Shown here: piece by piece, positions 9,234 to 18,692 of the stretch
How the letters are laid out: each line of letters starts with the position of its first letter
How positions within the stretch are numbered: position 1 is the first letter of the stretch
Origin: Paraglaciecola arctica BSs20135
GTDB taxonomy: Bacteria; Pseudomonadota; Gammaproteobacteria; Enterobacterales; Alteromonadaceae
NCBI RefSeq assembly: GCF_000314995.1
Contig: NZ_BAEO01000019.1
Coordinates: 1-60,276, forward strand
DNA: 60,276 nucleotides
Direction: 5' to 3'
Position numbers and translations under genes: made by a program
The notes under the pieces: generated by a model
What the model was told of the DNA's origin: nothing
The model's database searches: none
What the model saw: only the letters and a program-made list of their open reading frames with translations

Positions 9234-11267
9234 CTAATATCGGTATCCAACACTGACATAAACCGCCCTAGGTTCGCCCACAAAATAGCGATAACTGCCA
9301 AAACCAAAATCGGCTCTTTCAGCATAATCCTCATCGGTTAGGTTAGTCACTCTTGCGCTGATATCTAGTCTTTCATTTAATGCCCAGCCAGTTCTGAGAT
9401 TAAGTAAGTTGTGCCCCCTATATTCAGCGCTGTTTTCTGGATCAAGATAGTAATTACCTTGATGCACCCACTCCAGTTCAATAAATTCGCCTGAATCACT
9501 CCGCCAGCCCAGTTGCAGACTCCCCATATGTTGTGGTGCTGTGTCTATTTCATTGTCTTGGATATTAGTCTGACTTAGCCTTAGGTTTGAGTCGTATCGA
9601 TGTTTAGCAAAGGTACCATTGGCAGATGCATAGAAATGTTGCCACTGGTAACTTAGTGCCAGCTCTATACCTCTATGAGAGGTTTCACCATTACTGATAT
9701 TTTGCCTATCGGTATCCTGGAAAATAAAATTGTCTTTTTGCATAGAGAATACAGTGACGTCATAAAAGAACGCCTGAGCCTGACCTCTTAAACCCAATTC
9801 AACGGAATCCACGTTTTCAGCATCAAGTTCAGCCACTGTTTGTCCGGCTTGAAGTCTAAATAACTCTGTGGCTTGTGGCGCCCGATAACCAGTGGAATAT
9901 TGGGCGTATAGTCGTTTGTTATTGCTTAAGGCGTAATTTGCATTTATTTGATATGACCATTGGTGATAATCAACAATTTGGTCTTCAGGGCGAGTAAATC
10001 GACAATTTTCAATACCTAGCGCACATGCACTGCCTGCACTTAAATTATTGTTATAGTCATACTTAGTACGTTCATACCTTATACCTGCGCTAAGACTTAA
10101 AAGACGCGTTGCTGACCATTGAAGTTGTGCAAAAGGAGAATATACACTTGCATTTACTTTGTAATCGTAATGAATACCAGCAGGCAAGGTAGGCGAAAAG
10201 TCTTCGGTTTGAGTTTCAGTCAATTTGCCATTGCTATAATCCACATCAAAACCACTCAACCACATTAAATCACCGTAGTCCTTTTGGAATTGTAGTTGCG
10301 CCCCGACACTTGCTTGGCTGTTTTCCTCAAGGGGTTGCCACGGGACAAAATGTTGTAAAAATTGCATATCTGTCCACCTTACATAAGGCGTAATGGTTAG
10401 ACTGGTTGAGTCGTTTTCAACATAACTGATTTGACTATAGATGCGCATGGACTGGCTATCTCGAAAGGCTTCAGGATTAGGATTTTGTCTTTTTATTGCC
10501 GAGTCCTTATACACCTCAAAGCCACTTATAAAACCGGCAGTTTCTTGATTTATATTAGTGGCCGCTAATACATTTTTAACCTGCCATTTACCATCTTGAT
10601 ATTGATGTATCAGGTTAATTTTTTGCTGTTCAAAACCACTGTCATGCAAATAACCTCCGTCTTTTGTAACGTTGCCATATAACAAAAAACCATGTAGTTC
10701 GCTATTTTTAGACAAGCTAAACATGCCACGGGAGTAATCATGGGGCCCAATACTCAAGGACAAACTTGATTGTGCGGTATCAAAAGGATTGGGCGTCAAC
10801 ACATTTATGACCCCATGCTCTGCATTTGAGCCGTACATAGTACTGGCTGGGCCCCGCAAAACTTCAATGGAAGATGCCTGCTCAGTATTGGCGTCGAACA
10901 ATTGATTTACATTGCAAAATCCGGGGGCACGTAAAGAAATCCCATCTTGAGCAATAAAAAATGCACCACAGCCACCTGAACCGGTAAGCACAGGTGAACG
11001 GATAGCAGTTAAGTGTTCTTGGCCATTACCTCGACTGATCCAGCCACCCGGAATGCGTACCAAAGCTTGATTGATATGTTGCTGCTCAATCAATCTTAAA
11101 CTTTCATCGTCCAACCAACTAATGTTGCTGCCAATATCCATTACATTGTTGCTTGCACGGGTTGCGGTTACAGTGATTTTGTCAGTGGATGGTTCTTGAG
11201 TTTGGCCTAATCCCGACAGACTCGCTAACGCTAACATTAGAGCGAGATAACTAAAATTACAGTTCAA
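9234..11267 (-). CDS. TonB-dependent outer-membrane receptor
   Basis: A 677-residue outer-membrane receptor for energy-dependent uptake. A signal peptide is followed by a TonB-box-like DKITVTATR at about residue 29. The plug domain covers about residues 40-165, with EVLRGPASTMYGSNAEHGVINVLT as its conserved end. The remainder is a 22-strand-type barrel ending in the aromatic terminus YVSVGYRY. Two Cys (SGGCGAFF and PGFCNVNQ) lie in the plug. The ligand is unknown; overall it resembles siderophore or vitamin receptors rather than the very long SusC/TonB carbohydrate receptors. The PAS-AraC gene just upstream on the same strand is a likely regulator. Confidence 0.92.
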   Translation of the reverse strand: MNCNFSYLALMLALASLSGLGQTQEPSTDKITVTATRASNNVMDIGSNISWLDDESLRLIEQQHINQALVRIPGGWISRGNGQEHLTAIRSPVLTGSGGCGAFFIAQDGISLRAPGFCNVNQLFDANTEQASSIEVLRGPASTMYGSNAEHGVINVLTPNPFDTAQSSLSLSIGPHDYSRGMFSLSKNSELHGFLLYGNVTKDGGYLHDSGFEQQKINLIHQYQDGKWQVKNVLAATNINQETAGFISGFEVYKDSAIKRQNPNPEAFRDSQSMRIYSQISYVENDSTSLTITPYVRWTDMQFLQHFVPWQPLEENSQASVGAQLQFQKDYGDLMWLSGFDVDYSNGKLTETQTEDFSPTLPAGIHYDYKVNASVYSPFAQLQWSATRLLSLSAGIRYERTKYDYNNNLSAGSACALGIENCRFTRPEDQIVDYHQWSYQINANYALSNNKRLYAQYSTGYRAPQATELFRLQAGQTVAELDAENVDSVELGLRGQAQAFFYDVTVFSMQKDNFIFQDTDRQNISNGETSHRGIELALSYQWQHFYASANGTFAKHRYDSNLRLSQTNIQDNEIDTAPQHMGSLQLGWRSDSGEFIELEWVHQGNYYLDPENSAEYRGHNLLNLRTGWALNERLDISARVTNLTDEDYAERADFGFGSYRYFVGEPRAVYVSVGYRY

Positions 11268-11350
11268 ATAAACTCCAGCTGTGACAGCTTTATATTGGAT
11301 GAGGTGAAGTGTAAGTCAATATCTGCTGCAAACACACCAGGGTATCTAAA

Positions 11351-12121
11351 TTAATTTAGCCGAGTATCGCCTGTATTCTGTTGCATATTTTCTCTTAGTT
11401 GAGAAGGCAAGGTTCCAAACATTAATCGAAACTGGCGGCTAAAATAGCTGTGTTCAGAAAAGCCACATCGATAAGCCACATCGGCTATGGGTAAACGGGT
11501 TTCGATTAACATTCTACGGGCACTTTCTAAACGAATTTCATTGATAAATTGTTTCGGAGTTTTAGATAAATATTTTTTAAAGCGCCTTTCAAGAGCACTG
11601 ACTGATATAAAGGCAAGTTTAGCTAAATCTTCAATTTTCAAGTCTCGGTGAAAGTTTTCACGCACGTATTCTACAGGTGCCTTTATGGCGTCAATGCTAG
11701 ATAATACCTGTGATGCTTTAGATAACAAGCGGGTAAACCCATAAGAACCGATGATGTTATTCTGACGATCATATAAGGGTCTCTTCGAAGTTGAAAACCA
11801 AGCAAACTCTCCAGACTTAAGAATGTTTAACTCCAATCGGTCCGTGATCACAGCGCCGTTCATCACACTTTTATCGTCAACGATAAATTGTTTGGCAATA
11901 TGAGGTGGAAAAAACGCTTGGTCTGATTTACCTAATACATGAGAAAGTGAATGCATGCCAATGTGTTCAACAAACATTTGATTTGCATAGATCACTCTAC
12001 TTTCGGTGTCTTTGATCCAAAATATCACATCCGTTAACAAGTCAAACATGCTAAGGATTTGTTCAATTCCAATAACTTCTTGCAGAAAAGGGTAATGTCG
12101 AAGGCTGCTATTTTCGGGCAT
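11351..12121 (-). CDS. PAS domain - AraC family transcriptional regulator
   Basis: A 256-residue regulator. Residues about 20-130 form a PAS sensory domain (FWIKDTESRVIYANQMF...GKSDQAFFPPHIA...RPLYDRQNNIIGSYGF). Residues about 145-245 form a C-terminal AraC/XylS double helix-turn-helix (DLAKLAFISVSALERRFKKYL and IADVAYRCGFSEHSYFSRQFR). No membrane segment is present, so the signal is intracellular. It lies 83 bp upstream of the TonB receptor gene on the same strand, which suggests that it controls that receptor. The PAS ligand cannot be predicted. Confidence 0.87.
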   Translation of the reverse strand: MPENSSLRHYPFLQEVIGIEQILSMFDLLTDVIFWIKDTESRVIYANQMFVEHIGMHSLSHVLGKSDQAFFPPHIAKQFIVDDKSVMNGAVITDRLELNILKSGEFAWFSTSKRPLYDRQNNIIGSYGFTRLLSKASQVLSSIDAIKAPVEYVRENFHRDLKIEDLAKLAFISVSALERRFKKYLSKTPKQFINEIRLESARRMLIETRLPIADVAYRCGFSEHSYFSRQFRLMFGTLPSQLRENMQQNTGDTRLN

Positions 12122-12461
12122 AGTTTAGTGACTTTAACAAGGACAACGCCGAAATTATTGCATACAAGAGGGGGCTTGTTCCACTCACTTATGGCAACAT
12201 TATAAATAATGACCTCGAAATCCCAAAATTATAATTCGACAATACAAATACTCTGGTCCAGTAAATATCAAGCCCAACCTTACTAGGATTGATAGCTACA
12301 CTCATTAACTGACATTCTATTTATCTAAAACCCTCCATTTTTATCCCATAAATCATTGGATTTATTAAATAAATCGTACTAGTTCAAACACATATAAGAC
12401 TAGCGCTTTAGGCGGTTTTTTGCTGTAATGGAAGCCAGTTTAAAGCAATAAAGTCTGTGAC
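12122..12461. other. 340-bp intergenic region between the PAS-AraC gene and mshI
   Basis: This AT-rich gap separates divergent genes and must hold the promoters of the PAS-AraC regulator (minus) and the msh operon (plus). I see no gene-like frame, no strong inverted repeat and no unambiguous -35/-10 pair. Confidence 0.5.
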
Positions 12462-13391
12462 ATGAAAATTGGTTGGCGCAAATTTATTAAAGGTCAATTT
12501 AGCAAAGCCTCAAAATTTCATTCCGTCGGGATCGAAATTGGCGTTGACGATTTTCATGTGTCTACCTTACAAAAAATTAAAGGCAAGCTTAATTGGGTAA
12601 AACAAGACTCATTGCCAATTGAAAACTGGCAAACTGCGCTCAAAACTTACGTCGAAGATAATAACCTTGCGAACACCCAATGTAATATCGCTTTTTCTAT
12701 TTCAAAGTATCAACTATTGCAGCTCGATCGGCCCGCAGTTGAAGATGCTGAGGTGATTCAAGCCTTACAATGGACGGTTAAAGAACAATTATTTAGCGAC
12801 GAAGAACTTGTTATAGATTATTTTGATCCCCCGACTGCTGCTGCCTCTACTCTCAAAAATTTAAATGTTGTTGCGGTCAGCAAACGGGACATAATAGAAG
12901 TTCGCGATGGCGTATTAAAAGCAGGTTTAGCACTGAACATCATAGGAGTTGAGGAACTAGCAACCTGCAATTTGGTTATTCCAAGTGACGACGCCATCAT
13001 TACCTTAAAACAAGAAGAGGGCGGGCAACTTATTTTAAACATTGTTAAACGTAACGAATTGTACTTTTCTCGGCGTCTACATGGTTATGAAAACTTGGCT
13101 AGTTTTTCACCAGAAGAATTAAAAATGGGTGTTGTCGATAACTTAAGTTTAGAAATTCAACGTTCTATGGATTATTTTGAGAGTCAGTTACGCCAAGCAC
13201 CGGTCAAAAAAATCTATATTTCCTTAGATACAACCCATCAAGATGCCTTGGCAGAATTTATTAAAGATGTCATTTTTGTACAAGTAGAAAAATTCATTCC
13301 TAATGTCACAAAAAAGCCGGATATGCCAATAACACCATCAAGTCTCGCAAGTTTAGGTGCCGCAATTGATAACGCAAGTTTGCTCGCCTGA
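12462..13391 (+). CDS. mshI: MSHA biogenesis protein MshI, PilM-like
   Basis: A 309-residue cytoplasmic protein of the PilM/actin-like ATPase fold type, first gene of the MSHA (mannose-sensitive haemagglutinin) type IV pilus operon. Visible features are the opening VGIEIGVDDFHVSTLQ, where PilM family proteins begin their first phosphate loop, and a C-terminal half with SLGAAID. It has no signal peptide or membrane span. It would couple the cytoplasmic motor to the inner-membrane MshI2/MshJ pair, by analogy with PilM-PilN-PilO. The stop overlaps the next start (TGATGA), indicating translational coupling. Confidence 0.88.
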   Translation: MKIGWRKFIKGQFSKASKFHSVGIEIGVDDFHVSTLQKIKGKLNWVKQDSLPIENWQTALKTYVEDNNLANTQCNIAFSISKYQLLQLDRPAVEDAEVIQALQWTVKEQLFSDEELVIDYFDPPTAAASTLKNLNVVAVSKRDIIEVRDGVLKAGLALNIIGVEELATCNLVIPSDDAIITLKQEEGGQLILNIVKRNELYFSRRLHGYENLASFSPEELKMGVVDNLSLEIQRSMDYFESQLRQAPVKKIYISLDTTHQDALAEFIKDVIFVQVEKFIPNVTKKPDMPITPSSLASLGAAIDNASLLA

Positions 13392-14005
13392 TGAAAAATA
13401 GAGTTAACCTTTATCATCTAGAGTTCCACCCACAGCTACGCCTACTGTCTCTGCCTATCGTTATCGGTAGCTGGATGTTTGCGGTACTTTTTTGTAGTTT
13501 ACTGTACTTTTATTTGGCAGCTGAACAACAAAATATCCAATCTAAAATTGCCAAGATAGAACAAAACAAGCAACAGCAGGGAGTATTGCTTGAAGAACTG
13601 CAAAACGCTGTAGACAGCTTGGAAGTTGACCCAGAACTGCTCAAACAAGCAGAAACAATCCAACAACGTATCAGTCTAAAAAAACGCGTTTTAAATGAAG
13701 TAGTGGGTCAAGAACAACTAAAAGCAAATGGATATTCAAATCTGATGATTGATCTCGCTAGTCATAATCAAAATGGACTATGGTTAACCCATATAAACTT
13801 AAATGGCATAAGTGTCATAATAGAAGGTGCAGCTACAGATTCTTCTTTGATACCAAAATGGCTTAGTTCTTTAGGCCAAACTGATTATTTTAGTGGACAA
13901 GAATTTGCCGACACTAGGCTTTATCGTGACTCTGAGCAACAACTTAATTTTGTTATTTCAACGGGTAAAGAGCTAAAAATAGAAAAGGACTCTAATAATG
14001 AGTAG
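13391..14005 (+). CDS. MSHA biogenesis protein MshI2, PilN-like
   Basis: A 204-residue bitopic inner-membrane protein. A single membrane span lies at about residues 22-43 (WMFAVLFCSLLYFYLA), followed by a coiled-coil region rich in Gln, Glu and Lys and a periplasmic ferredoxin-like part (NGLWLTHINLNGISVIIEGAA). This is the PilN layout. It overlaps mshI by one base and mshJ by eight. In most MSHA loci this position is annotated MshI2. It should form the alignment complex with MshJ. Confidence 0.83.
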   Translation: MKNRVNLYHLEFHPQLRLLSLPIVIGSWMFAVLFCSLLYFYLAAEQQNIQSKIAKIEQNKQQQGVLLEELQNAVDSLEVDPELLKQAETIQQRISLKKRVLNEVVGQEQLKANGYSNLMIDLASHNQNGLWLTHINLNGISVIIEGAATDSSLIPKWLSSLGQTDYFSGQEFADTRLYRDSEQQLNFVISTGKELKIEKDSNNE

Positions 14006-14669
14006 CTCTTTAGCTCAAAAATATAAAAAACTCTCGAGTAAATTTCTCGAAGTGACCTTACGTGAACAGCTTTTAATCTTGTTTTGTGGCCTAGTCGTTT
14101 TGATATTGCTGATGTACACCTTTTTATTAGAGCCAATATTAGACAATTCAGTAAAGCTACAGCAAAACAGTACTAGTGCCGAAAAAGAGATATCGATCAT
14201 GCTAGACCAAGTGGCTATATTGAGCGACAAACTTAAGACTGACCCAAATGGCCCGGTACTTGAAAGGATCGTCCTATTAAAACGCCAAATTCAGGACCTA
14301 GTCGAGCAGTTAGCGGCGCAAACAAATAAATTAGTACCGGCCAATAAAATGGCAGGCATGTTAGAAAGTGTTTTAGTTGGTAGCAAAGGTTTAAAATTAA
14401 TTGAATTACAATCAATTGCACCCACTCCTATATTATTAGAGCGGCACGAAGAGGGCGAAGAACCAAAGGATGGACTTTATCGCCACGGAGTAACGCTGAT
14501 CTTTGAAGGAAGTTATTTCGATATTCAACAATATCTAGAAAAACTTGAAGCATTACCATGGAAATTCTATTGGAAAAAATTTGACTACCTGGTTGGCGAT
14601 TACCCAAAGGCAAGTGTTGAATTAGAAATATACACTTTCAGTACCAACAAAGCTTTCATAGGGGTTTAA
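13998..14669 (+). CDS. mshJ: MSHA biogenesis protein MshJ, PilO-like
   Basis: A 223-residue inner-membrane protein with one span at about residues 28-48 (ILFCGLVVLILLMYTFLL), a coiled-coil segment and a C-terminal periplasmic domain (GVTLIFEGSYFDIQQYLEKLEAL) typical of PilO-type proteins. It overlaps MshI2 by eight bases. Its role is taken from PilO: a stator that aligns the motor with the secretin. Confidence 0.88.
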   Translation: MSSSLAQKYKKLSSKFLEVTLREQLLILFCGLVVLILLMYTFLLEPILDNSVKLQQNSTSAEKEISIMLDQVAILSDKLKTDPNGPVLERIVLLKRQIQDLVEQLAAQTNKLVPANKMAGMLESVLVGSKGLKLIELQSIAPTPILLERHEEGEEPKDGLYRHGVTLIFEGSYFDIQQYLEKLEALPWKFYWKKFDYLVGDYPKASVELEIYTFSTNKAFIGV

Positions 14670-14675
14670 GAGCAG

Positions 14676-15017
14676 ATGAAACAGTTATTTTTAGTATTAT
14701 GTTTTTTCTTTGTCAATGTGCATGCCAAGACACTGCCAGATCCCACTAAACCTAGCCCAAATAAATCTATCTTTAATAATGGAGAAGACTCAAGTTCTTT
14801 GACATCAAAGGAGCTTAAATTAACCGCGATCATCAATAATAATCAAAGTATGCAAGCTATTATAAATGGAAAGAGTTTTACACTAGGGCAACAAGTACAA
14901 GGCTACAAAGTAATTTTTATTAGTCAAAATCACGTACTATTAAATAGCGCAGATGGACAGCAGACACTTTACGTCAATAACAACAACATTAAGAAAGACA
15001 TAAATAATGGTTTCTAA
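14676..15017 (+). CDS. mshK: MSHA biogenesis protein MshK, PilP-like
   Basis: A 113-residue exported protein with a signal peptide ending HAK at about residue 18, a DPTKPSP motif and a small beta domain (LKLTAIINNNQSMQAIINGKSFTLGQQVQGYKVIFI) like the secretin-binding homology region of PilP/GspC. It should link the inner-membrane complex to the MshL secretin. The last bases overlap the mshL start. Confidence 0.85.
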   Translation: MKQLFLVLCFFFVNVHAKTLPDPTKPSPNKSIFNNGEDSSSLTSKELKLTAIINNNQSMQAIINGKSFTLGQQVQGYKVIFISQNHVLLNSADGQQTLYVNNNNIKKDINNGF

Positions 15018-16665
15018 TAAATTACTTTTCCTGAGCATAATAGTGACTATTTGTGCATGCCAAAGTCAGCAGAAAACATCAGCGGTGTCTCATTCTTTAG
15101 ACTCTGCTGTTGCCGAATATGAAAACGAAAATAAACAACCACAAAAGAAACTGCCTTTACAAACAGTACCTGACGAAATTAATCAGGCTTTGTTACCTAG
15201 TCCAAATGATGTATCCAGCCAATTATTTGGAGAAACAAAATATGATATTAATGCACAAAAAGTGGATGCGGGCGCTTTTTTTAGCAGCATAGTCAAAGAC
15301 ACGCCTTACAGTGTCGCTATCCATCCAGACGTTACCGGAGAAATATCACTAAATTTAAAACAAGTGGCATTAGTAGATGTATTCGATCTAGTCGCTGAAA
15401 TATATGGTTATGAAATTGAACGTAAGCGCAATATCTATCGCATTTATCCTTCAGGAATGCGCACTGAAACCTTTGCCATTAATTACTTATTAATGACTCG
15501 CGATGGTTCTACACAAACCAGTATCACCTCAGGCGGGGTGTCTCAGGAATCTGGAAACAATAGTAGCAGTAACAATTCGCAAAACAGCTTCAGTGGTAAT
15601 TCAAGTAATTCGGGCAGCAACAACAACTTTAGTTCCGGTAGTAATAGCAACGGTACCAGTATCTCTACTCGCACCGAAACAGATTTTTGGGCCGAATTAT
15701 TAGCCACCTTAAAAACTATGTTGGGTGATGGAGACGGCAAAAGTGTAATGGTGACACCTCAAGCCGGTTTAGTGACTGTGCGCGCTATGCCTAAAGAAAT
15801 TAGAGCGGTTAAGGCATTTTTAGATGTGTCTGAAGAAATTATTCAAAGACAGGTAATTCTCGAAGCAAGAATTATAGAGGTGGCACTAGATGATGGTTAT
15901 CAACAGGGCATTAACTGGGGGCAAATCTTAGCCAACAGTGGCTCAACTGACTTTCAGTTCTCTAACACCGCAGGCAACCTAGGAAATAGTATCAGTGCCG
16001 CATTAGGCAATATAACCAGCTTGTCATTTATTAATAAAGATTTTTCAGGGGTATTATCACTGCTATCGACTCAAGGTAATGTGCAGGTGTTATCTAGCCC
16101 CCGAGTAACCGCAATCAATAATCAAAAAGCGGTGATTAAAGTAGGAGACGACGAATATTTTGTTACTGATGTGTCTAGCCAAAGCACCATATCTAGCAGT
16201 ACCACATCTGTGGTGCCCAATATTGAGTTGACCCCCTTCTTTTCAGGCATAGCTTTAGATGTCACCCCACAAATTGATGCTGATGGCATGGTTTTATTAC
16301 ATGTACACCCTTCAGTAATTGAAACTCAAGAGCAAGAAAAAATAGTAACCTTGAACCAAGAACAATTTGTACTGCCTCTTGCTCAAAGTAATATTCGCGA
16401 ATCTGATACAGTCATTCGGGCTAAATCTGGTGAGATAGTAGTGATTGGCGGATTAATGCAATCTATTGTTTCTGAGTCAGAGTCAAAAACGCCGTTACTC
16501 GGTGATATTCCATATTTAGGCAATCTGTTCAAAAATAAACAAAACAGTGAAATTAAAAAAGAACTGGTGATTTTGATCAAACCAACAGTGGTTGATAAAG
16601 ACACATGGAAACAGCAGTTACGACGTAGCAGAGATCAAATGGCCGATTGGCTGCACGTGGATTAA
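15007..16665 (+). CDS. mshL: MSHA secretin MshL (outer-membrane pilus channel)
   Basis: A 552-residue outer-membrane secretin. The N-terminus is lipoprotein-like, with a Cys after TICA at about residue 18. An STN-like and N domain (DAGAFFSSIVKDTPYSVAIHPDV, then GEISLNLKQVALVDVFDLV) precedes a low-complexity linker of Ser, Asn and Gly at about residues 175-220. The C-terminal secretin core includes GNVQVLSSPRVTAINNQKAV, SNIRESDTVIRAKSGEIVVIGGLM and TPLLGDIPYLGNLFKN, all family signatures. Multimers would form the pore through which the pilus emerges. Confidence 0.94.
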   Translation: MVSNKLLFLSIIVTICACQSQQKTSAVSHSLDSAVAEYENENKQPQKKLPLQTVPDEINQALLPSPNDVSSQLFGETKYDINAQKVDAGAFFSSIVKDTPYSVAIHPDVTGEISLNLKQVALVDVFDLVAEIYGYEIERKRNIYRIYPSGMRTETFAINYLLMTRDGSTQTSITSGGVSQESGNNSSSNNSQNSFSGNSSNSGSNNNFSSGSNSNGTSISTRTETDFWAELLATLKTMLGDGDGKSVMVTPQAGLVTVRAMPKEIRAVKAFLDVSEEIIQRQVILEARIIEVALDDGYQQGINWGQILANSGSTDFQFSNTAGNLGNSISAALGNITSLSFINKDFSGVLSLLSTQGNVQVLSSPRVTAINNQKAVIKVGDDEYFVTDVSSQSTISSSTTSVVPNIELTPFFSGIALDVTPQIDADGMVLLHVHPSVIETQEQEKIVTLNQEQFVLPLAQSNIRESDTVIRAKSGEIVVIGGLMQSIVSESESKTPLLGDIPYLGNLFKNKQNSEIKKELVILIKPTVVDKDTWKQQLRRSRDQMADWLHVD

Positions 16666-16668
16666 ATC

Positions 16669-17577
16669 ATGTATCTATACCACTACGGTATTAAAGAACT
16701 ACCTTTTACTTTAACCCCTAACACCAGTTATTTTTTTGGGCTGCCCAGTCATAAAGAAGCGATTCAGGTGTTATTAACTGCACTCAGAACTGGCGAAGGC
16801 TTTATTAAAGTCACAGGTGAAGTGGGTACAGGTAAAACCCTAATTTGTCGTAAATTATTAAATGAATTACCCGACCATTTTGTGGCCGCTTATATTCCCA
16901 ATCCCTATCTTACCCCTACTGAGCTTCGCCGTGCTGTGGCAAGTGAGTTAAATGTGGCATTAACTGACCATGCTGACCAGCAAGAGTTTACCCAGCGCAT
17001 TCAACAGCGCCTTATACACATACACCAAGAAAACAAAGCTGTTGTGCTTATTATTGATGAAGCACAGGCACTTCCAGTAGAGAGTATCGAAGCACTTAGG
17101 TTGATTACTAATCTCGAGACTGAATCACGTAAGTTGTTACAAGTGGTATTGTTTGGGCAACCAGAGTTGAACGATAAATTGTCTTTGCCTGAACTAAGAC
17201 AATTAAAACAGCGCGTAACCTTTTCGTATACTTTGCAATTAATGGATGCCGATCAGGTTTACCAGTATGTTAAACATAGGATGAATGTGGCGGGTTATCG
17301 TGGTGGTGAACTGTTCGACCGAAAATGTTGCTCGTTGCTTTTTAAGGCCAGCAAGGGAACCCCAAGAATAGTGAATGTTTTATGCCATAAAGCCTTGATG
17401 TTAGCCTATGGCGAGGGTTTGCAAAAAATCACTCCTTTACATGTAAAATTATCCATAAAAGATACCGAAGCCGCGAGTCAAACTAACAATGTTTTACTTA
17501 TATCATCGGTAAGCGTTTTGGTTGTTATGTTGGCCTTTAGCCTTGTTTATTTTACTTGGTTGGGGTTCGCTAAATGA
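16669..17577 (+). CDS. mshM: MSHA biogenesis ATPase MshM, ExeA-like
   Basis: A 302-residue AAA-type ATPase related to ExeA/GspA, which uses ATP to help place the secretin through the peptidoglycan. The Walker A is GEVGTGKT, the Walker B VVLIIDEAQA and the sensor region LLQVVLFGQPELNDKL. One membrane span is predicted at the C-terminus (VLLISSVSVLVVMLAFSLVY). The opening YLYHYGIKELPFTLTPN is typical of the family. It overlaps mshN by four bases. Confidence 0.92.
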   Translation: MYLYHYGIKELPFTLTPNTSYFFGLPSHKEAIQVLLTALRTGEGFIKVTGEVGTGKTLICRKLLNELPDHFVAAYIPNPYLTPTELRRAVASELNVALTDHADQQEFTQRIQQRLIHIHQENKAVVLIIDEAQALPVESIEALRLITNLETESRKLLQVVLFGQPELNDKLSLPELRQLKQRVTFSYTLQLMDADQVYQYVKHRMNVAGYRGGELFDRKCCSLLFKASKGTPRIVNVLCHKALMLAYGEGLQKITPLHVKLSIKDTEAASQTNNVLLISSVSVLVVMLAFSLVYFTWLGFAK

Positions 17578-18692
17578 GCGTTGTGAACAAAATGCTACAG
17601 GATTTAGAAGCCCGCCAGTCTCAGACTAATGAGATAAAATCTGATTATCATCCACCACCCAAAAAGCAATCAAAGTTATTAGTTTTGCTACTGTTAATTT
17701 TAGCTCTTTCCGCCATTATTTTTGCCTTAACAGATATCAATCAACTGTTTGCTGAAAACCAAACCAATAAGGTTACGGCATCTACGGATACTCAACCTTT
17801 ATCACCTAGGGTGACAAAAAAAATGGCAGTCACCCCCGAAAAGGTATTACTAGAAACGATTCAGCCACAAAAAACCGCGGAACACCTTACTAAAGATACA
17901 CTCGTAACAACTGCCACAGAGATAGAGATGGCAAGTAACCTTTTAGCGGATGAACAAATACAATCACAACAACCTAAAACGCCCATAACTAGATTAACCA
18001 AGCTAGCAAATGTAGACATCCAAAATAAAGCACTTGAAGCGCAAAGCAATACCGAAATGAGCAGTCAAGAGACCGCAGAGCAAACCTCTAGCTTTAGCAT
18101 GACTGGCAGTAGTCAGGAAAATAACGCCAACAGTTTGAAACAACATATCGCCGAGAGTCTCAGTAATGATAATCTCGACCTAGCACAATCCTTATTATAC
18201 CAATTATTAGAAACTGAGCCGGATAATATTAAGGCTAGAAAAAAATTAGCTTCGTTACTATTTGCACAAGGTAATTACGCGCAATCGAAGCAGCTACTCG
18301 TTCAAGGTATGGAGTTACATCCGACTCAAAGTGACTTGAGGTTGATGTTGGCGCGATTGTACGTGGTTCAAAAAGAGCCTTCACAAGCCTTGAATATATT
18401 GGTTGAATTTCAGCCTAGTATAGACAACCAAACTGAATACTTAGCCTATCGCGCAGCTTTAGCACAGCAACTTAAGCAAACAGAATTAGCCAAGTCAGAT
18501 TATCAAGTTCTGGCTAACGTCGAACCGACCAATGCAAAATGGTGGTTAGGCTTAGCGATAGCAGAAGACCAATTGGGCGAAATAAAGATGGCAGTACAAG
18601 CGTACAGTAGGGCCAGTTCACTTGGTCAATTGGATGGTTCAGTAGGTGAGTTTATGCAACAACGAATTTCAGTATTAGCAGGCACACAATGA
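17574..18692 (+). CDS. mshN: MSHA biogenesis TPR protein MshN
   Basis: A 372-residue inner-membrane protein with one span at about residues 34-53 (LLVLLLLILALSAIIFAL), a disordered Thr/Gln/Ser/Lys-rich stretch at about residues 60-200 and tetratricopeptide repeats from about residue 205 to the end (NLDLAQSLLYQLLETEPDN, GNYAQSKQLLVQGMELHP). It starts MSVVNKMLQDLEARQ, a conserved MshN opening. It overlaps mshM and mshE by four bases each, so translation is coupled. Confidence 0.9.
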   Translation: MSVVNKMLQDLEARQSQTNEIKSDYHPPPKKQSKLLVLLLLILALSAIIFALTDINQLFAENQTNKVTASTDTQPLSPRVTKKMAVTPEKVLLETIQPQKTAEHLTKDTLVTTATEIEMASNLLADEQIQSQQPKTPITRLTKLANVDIQNKALEAQSNTEMSSQETAEQTSSFSMTGSSQENNANSLKQHIAESLSNDNLDLAQSLLYQLLETEPDNIKARKKLASLLFAQGNYAQSKQLLVQGMELHPTQSDLRLMLARLYVVQKEPSQALNILVEFQPSIDNQTEYLAYRAALAQQLKQTELAKSDYQVLANVEPTNAKWWLGLAIAEDQLGEIKMAVQAYSRASSLGQLDGSVGEFMQQRISVLAGTQ

